53,473 bases of DNA, taken from the NCBI RefSeq assembly GCF_014306625.1, contig NZ_JACRYL010000028.1, positions 1 through 53,473 on the forward strand, written 5' to 3'. The translations under genes were made by a program, and so were the position numbers. Under the pieces are notes generated by a model. The model saw only the letters and a list, made by a program, of their open reading frames with translations, was not told where the DNA came from and did no database searches. Positions 49,874 through 53,473 of the stretch are shown piece by piece; position 1 is the stretch's first letter, and every line of letters starts with the position of its first letter. Source of the stretch: Pedobacter fastidiosus (GTDB lineage: Bacteria; Bacteroidota; Bacteroidia; Sphingobacteriales; Sphingobacteriaceae).

Positions 49874-49892
49874 CAGAATCTCTACAGAATTG
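49874..49892. promoter_or_regulatory. regulator-box copy 2 (CAGAATCTCTACAGA)
   Basis: This is an exact copy of the 15-mer at 49338, followed by ATTG. It lies about 105 bases before the Rieske gene. Between them are two ATCGATA direct repeats at 49922-49928 and 49943-49949, 21 bp apart. Confidence 0.6.
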
Positions 49893-49996
49893 ACATGGAT
49901 ATTGTTTAAAAATTAACATTCATCGATACATCTTTGGTATTTATCGATATGGCAGATTAATAATTCGTTATTGTATGTAATTTTTAAAGAAAAACG

Positions 49997-50422
49997 ATGG
50001 ACAGAAAAGATTTTTTTAATAGCCTTGGGATGAGTGTAGCAACTTTAGCCGTAATAAATTGTATTGGATGCAAAAAAAGCGCCGATAGTAGCAACAGCGA
50101 TACTTCAGGACCAACGAATGTTGATTTTACTTTAGATTTAAGTGCTTCTGCCAATTCTGCATTGCTCACAAATGGCGGTTATTTAATCTCTAATGGAGTT
50201 ATTGTAGCTAGAACTACCACCGGAACTTACATAGCTGTACAAAGATCTTGTACGCATGAAAGCTACAACCTCAGTTACCAAGCTACTAATAGTCGTTTTT
50301 ATTGCCCGAATCATGGTGCCACATTTTCTCAAAATGGAGCTGTTACAAATGGTCCGGCTACAAAATCATTAACAACCTATAATACCTTACTAACAGGAAC
50401 ATCATTAAAAATATATTCATAA
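49997..50422 (+). CDS. Rieske [2Fe-2S] lipoprotein
   Basis: The 141-residue protein has a lipoprotein-like N-terminus (…VATLAVINCIGCKKS) and a small Rieske domain. The cluster ligands are CTH (C85, H87) and CPNH (C103, H106), so the cluster site is intact. There is no oxygenase or cytochrome bc1 context. It probably transfers electrons in the periplasm. It starts an operon with a thioredoxin-like protein one base downstream. Confidence 0.92.
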   Translation: MDRKDFFNSLGMSVATLAVINCIGCKKSADSSNSDTSGPTNVDFTLDLSASANSALLTNGGYLISNGVIVARTTTGTYIAVQRSCTHESYNLSYQATNSRFYCPNHGATFSQNGAVTNGPATKSLTTYNTLLTGTSLKIYS

Positions 50423-50423
50423 A

Positions 50424-50849
50424 ATGAAACTACTTCTTATCACTTTATCATCTATCTTATTTACATCTGCAGTTTGGCTAGGAAATTTTAACGAAGCGAA
50501 AAAAGAAGCTATTGCAAGTCATAAGGCGATTTTAATTAATTTTTCAGGCTCTGATTGGTGCGGTCCATGTATAAGATTAAGATCTGAAATCCTTGAATCT
50601 GCTGTTTTTGAAAAATATGCTTCCCAAAACCTGGTATTGGTTAGAGCTGATTTTCCGCGACAAAAAAAGAATCAACTCTCAAAAGAACAAATAAAGCTTA
50701 ACGAAGCATTGGCAGAACAATATAATCCTGAAGGAAAATTTCCCTACACGTTATTGGTAGATGCCAATGGCAAAATTTTAAAAGCTTGGGATGGCTTTCC
50801 AAATGAAAGTGCAGAAAATTTTGTAACTGATATAAAAGCAACTAAGTAG
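50424..50849 (+). CDS. exported thioredoxin-like protein
   Basis: The 141-residue protein has a signal peptide (MKLLLITLSSILFTSAVWLG) and a thioredoxin domain with WCGPC at 45-49. It resembles periplasmic thioredoxin family members that reduce partner disulfides. Gaps to the neighbouring genes are one base on each side. Confidence 0.92.
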   Translation: MKLLLITLSSILFTSAVWLGNFNEAKKEAIASHKAILINFSGSDWCGPCIRLRSEILESAVFEKYASQNLVLVRADFPRQKKNQLSKEQIKLNEALAEQYNPEGKFPYTLLVDANGKILKAWDGFPNESAENFVTDIKATK

Positions 50850-50850
50850 T

Positions 50851-51777
50851 ATGGCTGTAAAGGTTTCTAGCATTCAAAAATTAATGGGCAATCGTTTTGA
50901 GTTTACGGTTATTTCCGAAACTGAAAAGATTGGCCAGGATGCTATTGATAAAGCTATTGAAGAGGTTAGCAGGATTGAAAACTTGCTCTCTACCTTTAAA
51001 GCAGACAGCCAAACTAATTTAATTAATAATTCTGCAGGAATAAAGCCGGTAAAGGTTGATGAAGAAGTAATTGATTTAATTCAGAGATCGTTAAAAATAT
51101 CGGCAATTACACAAGGAGCTTTCGATATTACTTATGGATCGATTGATAAAAACCTGTGGAACTTCGACGTAAACATGACTTCCCTACCCGATCAAGAAAC
51201 TGCCTTACAATCTGTTAGCTTAATCAATTATCAAAATGTACTGCTCAACATTAGGGAAAGTACCGTTATGCTAAAACATAAGGGTATGCGGATTGGATTT
51301 GGTGGTATTGGAAAAGGTTATGCCGCCGACAAGGCAAAAAGTGTTCTTAAAAAGATGGGGATTGAAAGTGGAATTGTGAATGCTGCTGGCGATTTAATAA
51401 CCTGGGGCAAACAGCTCGATGAAACAGATTGGACGATTGGAATTGCAGATCCTGATCAGAAAACAAAACCTTCTTCTGCATTAAACATCAGCAACATGGC
51501 TATTGCGACTTCTGGTAATTATGAAAAGTACGCCACCATAAATGGCAAAAAGTATTCGCATACCATTGATCCAAAAACTGGCCTTCCTGTTTGTGGGATA
51601 AAAAGTGTAACCATTATTTGCCCGAGTGCCGAATTAGCTGATGCTCTTGCTACGCCTGTTACTGTAATGGGCGTTCAGGTAGGATTGGATATGATTAATC
51701 AACTTCATAATGTAGCCTGCATTGCTATAGATGAGGATAATAGAATATATACTTCAAAAAATATTAATATAAAATAA
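50851..51777 (+). CDS. apbE: FAD:protein FMN transferase (ApbE family)
   Basis: The 308-residue enzyme attaches FMN covalently to Thr/Ser of target proteins. ApbE features include MGNRFEFTV, GGIGKGYAADKA and GIVNAAGDL, ending with SHTIDPKTGLPV. Unlike classical ApbE it lacks an obvious signal peptide or lipobox at its chosen ATG, so its location is uncertain. Its substrate is presumably encoded in the same operon. Confidence 0.93.
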   Translation: MAVKVSSIQKLMGNRFEFTVISETEKIGQDAIDKAIEEVSRIENLLSTFKADSQTNLINNSAGIKPVKVDEEVIDLIQRSLKISAITQGAFDITYGSIDKNLWNFDVNMTSLPDQETALQSVSLINYQNVLLNIRESTVMLKHKGMRIGFGGIGKGYAADKAKSVLKKMGIESGIVNAAGDLITWGKQLDETDWTIGIADPDQKTKPSSALNISNMAIATSGNYEKYATINGKKYSHTIDPKTGLPVCGIKSVTIICPSAELADALATPVTVMGVQVGLDMINQLHNVACIAIDEDNRIYTSKNINIK

Positions 51778-51778
51778 A

Positions 51779-52009
51779 ATGAGACAATCAAAAAAAGCAG
51801 TATTAATAATGGTCTGCGGTTTAGCTATCACAAGCCTATTTAGTGCTTGTGCAACTGTAAAGCCTTACCAAAAAAATCGTTTAAACGATTCGGAAATGTC
51901 TCTTTCTTCTAGGTCATCACAAAAATTCGAACAGAGTTTTCAGCTATATCGAGAAGGTGGCTCGGGTGCAAATGGCGGTAAAAGTGGTGGTGGCTGTGGT
52001 TGTAATTAA
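51779..52009 (+). CDS. DUF4266 small lipoprotein with Gly/Cys-rich C-terminus
   Basis: The 76-residue protein has a lipobox (TSLFSACATVKPYQKN) and ends with GGSGANGGKSGGGCGCN. The segment EGGSGAN resembles, but does not fully match, the flavinylation pattern D-x-x-[S/T]-G-A-[S/T] used by ApbE. The terminal CGC could bind a metal or form a disulfide for the thioredoxin-like neighbour. It is a known DUF without a proven function. Confidence 0.85.
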   Translation: MRQSKKAVLIMVCGLAITSLFSACATVKPYQKNRLNDSEMSLSSRSSQKFEQSFQLYREGGSGANGGKSGGGCGCN

Positions 52010-52020
52010 TCTGTGGTAAT

Positions 52021-53232
52021 ATGAAAAAAATATATCTTCATGTCGCATTTTTATTCTTGGGCATTTTTGGTTCCTATGCTCAAACAAAACCAACTTCTGC
52101 TTCTGATAGTAGCGCATATCACACCAGAAAATTAAAGTTGGAAGAGGTTAATCTTGTTTCGGCATATTATCATCAAGAGGGTAATAATTCTGCCGTAACA
52201 GGTGGAATTGGTACAGAGAAACTGAGTGATTTTGCCAACACGATTGATCTGCAATTCTCGAAATATAGCCTGAACGGGAAAAAGAACTTATTTACATTTG
52301 AACTTGGGGTTGATCATTATACTTCTGCATCATCTGATAAAATTGATCCTTCAACAATCTCGTCTGCTTCATCTGCAGATACTCGCATATATCCATCCTT
52401 AAACTGGACCAGAAGCAACGAAAAAACAGGAAATAGTTATGGCTTTACGGGCTCTTATTCTACAGAATTTGATTATCAATCGGTTGGAGCAGGGTTTAAC
52501 TTAACTCGAGTATCAAAAGATAAAAACACGCAATTCGATTTTAAAGCACAAGCTTTTATAGATACTTGGACAGTAATTTTACCTGTAGAATTGCGTACTG
52601 GAACAACAGGACAAGGAAATCATGATAATTATGATTCTGCCCCACGAAATTCCTTTAGTACAGGTTTCTCCCTGTCGCAAGTTATAAACACGAAACTGCA
52701 GGCATTAATCATGGTAGAGCCTTCCTATCAGCACGGCCTATTAGCAACAAAATACCAAAGGGATTATTTTACTGATGGCTCTTTAAAAGCAGAAACACTT
52801 CCCGATAAAAGATATAAGTTGCCCATCGCTGTAAGATTAAACTATTTTCCAGATGACCACTTTATCATTAGAACATTTTATCGCTACTACATGGATAATT
52901 GGGGAATTAGAGCGCATACAGCAGAATTAGAAATTCCAGTAAAACTGAATTCATTTTTTTCTGTAAGTCCGTTTTATAGATACAACAATCAACAAGGTAC
53001 CCGTTATTTTGCTGCGTATGGCCAACATAATCCTTCTGCACAATACTTTACTAGTGATTATGATCTTTCTACTTTGAGTAGCAATTTCTTTGGTGCCGGA
53101 ATTAGATTAGCGCCACCAAAAGGCGTTTTTGGCTGGCAACATTTAAACGCTCTCGAGCTAAGATACGGTCACTATAATCGTTCAACAGGTTTGGTTTCGA
53201 ATATTGTTACCTTAAATATTAAAGTTAAATAA
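52021..53232 (+). CDS. DUF3570 outer-membrane beta-barrel-like protein
   Basis: The 403-residue protein has a signal peptide (…LGIFGSYAQ) and beta-strand-rich sequence with aromatic strand ends, as in outer-membrane porin-like barrels. The conserved N-terminal segment YYHQEGNNSAVTGGIGTEKL is characteristic of DUF3570. It is the last gene of the Rieske-thioredoxin-ApbE-DUF4266 operon. It may form the outer-membrane port of this redox module, by inference from context. Confidence 0.88.
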   Translation: MKKIYLHVAFLFLGIFGSYAQTKPTSASDSSAYHTRKLKLEEVNLVSAYYHQEGNNSAVTGGIGTEKLSDFANTIDLQFSKYSLNGKKNLFTFELGVDHYTSASSDKIDPSTISSASSADTRIYPSLNWTRSNEKTGNSYGFTGSYSTEFDYQSVGAGFNLTRVSKDKNTQFDFKAQAFIDTWTVILPVELRTGTTGQGNHDNYDSAPRNSFSTGFSLSQVINTKLQALIMVEPSYQHGLLATKYQRDYFTDGSLKAETLPDKRYKLPIAVRLNYFPDDHFIIRTFYRYYMDNWGIRAHTAELEIPVKLNSFFSVSPFYRYNNQQGTRYFAAYGQHNPSAQYFTSDYDLSTLSSNFFGAGIRLAPPKGVFGWQHLNALELRYGHYNRSTGLVSNIVTLNIKVK

Positions 53233-53321
53233 GCTCCATTAAATGAGGACGATCAAAAGTCAAAATTCAGGAAGTTTTACCAAATTAATTTTTGTAATTG
53301 GTTTTACCTCAACCTTTTAAT

Positions 53322-53473
53322 GTTTTTTGCTTTGGCTAGTGTTTTGGCTGTCCCTCTCCTTGAAGAGAGGCCTTTAATGGCCTGTGAGAGAAACCTAAGG
53401 GCTCAAACAACAATCTTTCGTTTCCCTCTCCTTGAAGACTGGGATTTAATGGCCTGTGAGAGAAACCCAAGGG
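53322..53473. repeat. MITE-like foldback repeat, copy 2 (runs off the window)
   Basis: The sequence matches the reverse complement of the repeat at 7866-8052. Here the unit TCCCTCTCCTTGAAGA…GAGAGAAACC occurs twice as a direct repeat at 53351 and 53423 (period 72 bp), so this copy is a tandem variant. It continues beyond the window. Confidence 0.75.

Overview
The window reads as chromosomal DNA of a Bacteroidota, most probably a Pedobacter-like Sphingobacteriaceae. The evidence is AT-rich DNA, TonB/beta-barrel proteins with '...GQ' signal peptides, a fused CcoN-CcoO cbb3 oxidase, DUF6428 in an ars operon, DUF4266/DUF3570 genes, and TAnnTTTG-type -7 promoter elements. No rRNA, tRNA, CRISPR array or complete IS is visible. 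The genus is an inference.

Layout. 0.4-7.5 kb: an exported thioredoxin, a small exported protein, a TonB-type receptor with its own membrane-anchored AraC regulator, and a PRC-barrel protein. 8.2-20.5 kb (minus strand): a short GT35 phosphorylase-like gene, then the microaerobic respiration locus. In transcription order this is LDH-like protein, hemN, ccoI, ccoS, ccoNO, ccoQ, ccoP, ccoG, fixH (ccoH), safE; most junctions overlap or touch. 20.7-26.8 kb: an autoregulated-looking Fic protein, a response regulator with a CRP/FNR output domain, a FixL-like PAS kinase, a 589-aa uncharacterised protein, and a MOSC protein. 26.9-29.2 kb: a lipoprotein with a PD-(D/E)XK-like nuclease motif, translationally coupled to a cytoplasmic protein with an internal duplication (toxin/immunity-like). 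29.7-38.9 kb: DinB, AraC, NmrA-like, an L7/L12-C-terminal-like membrane protein, a cold-shock protein, a GH95 enzyme, CDGSH, small proteins and a GAF kinase. 39.3-42.7 kb: GH125 and GH97. 43.2-46.8 kb: an orphan contractile tail-sheath protein, YjbR, DUF1624 and a ricin-like protein. 46.8-49.3 kb: arsR-DUF6428-arsC-acr3. 49.4-53.2 kb: a receiver-less winged-helix regulator followed by a Rieske-thioredoxin-ApbE-DUF4266-DUF3570 operon.

How the genes work together. The 20-26 kb two-component genes plausibly control low-oxygen functions: the regulator's recognition helix is FNR-like (ExxSR), and an FNR-like palindrome lies in front of the 589-aa gene. The last operon is the best candidate for an undescribed system: an extracytoplasmic redox/flavinylation module. 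A 15-bp sequence is repeated exactly in front of the regulator and in front of the operon. Two families of non-coding repeats also occur: one near 7.9 kb and, inverted, at the window end; another as a tandem pair inside the cco operon with a decayed copy at 20.6 kb.
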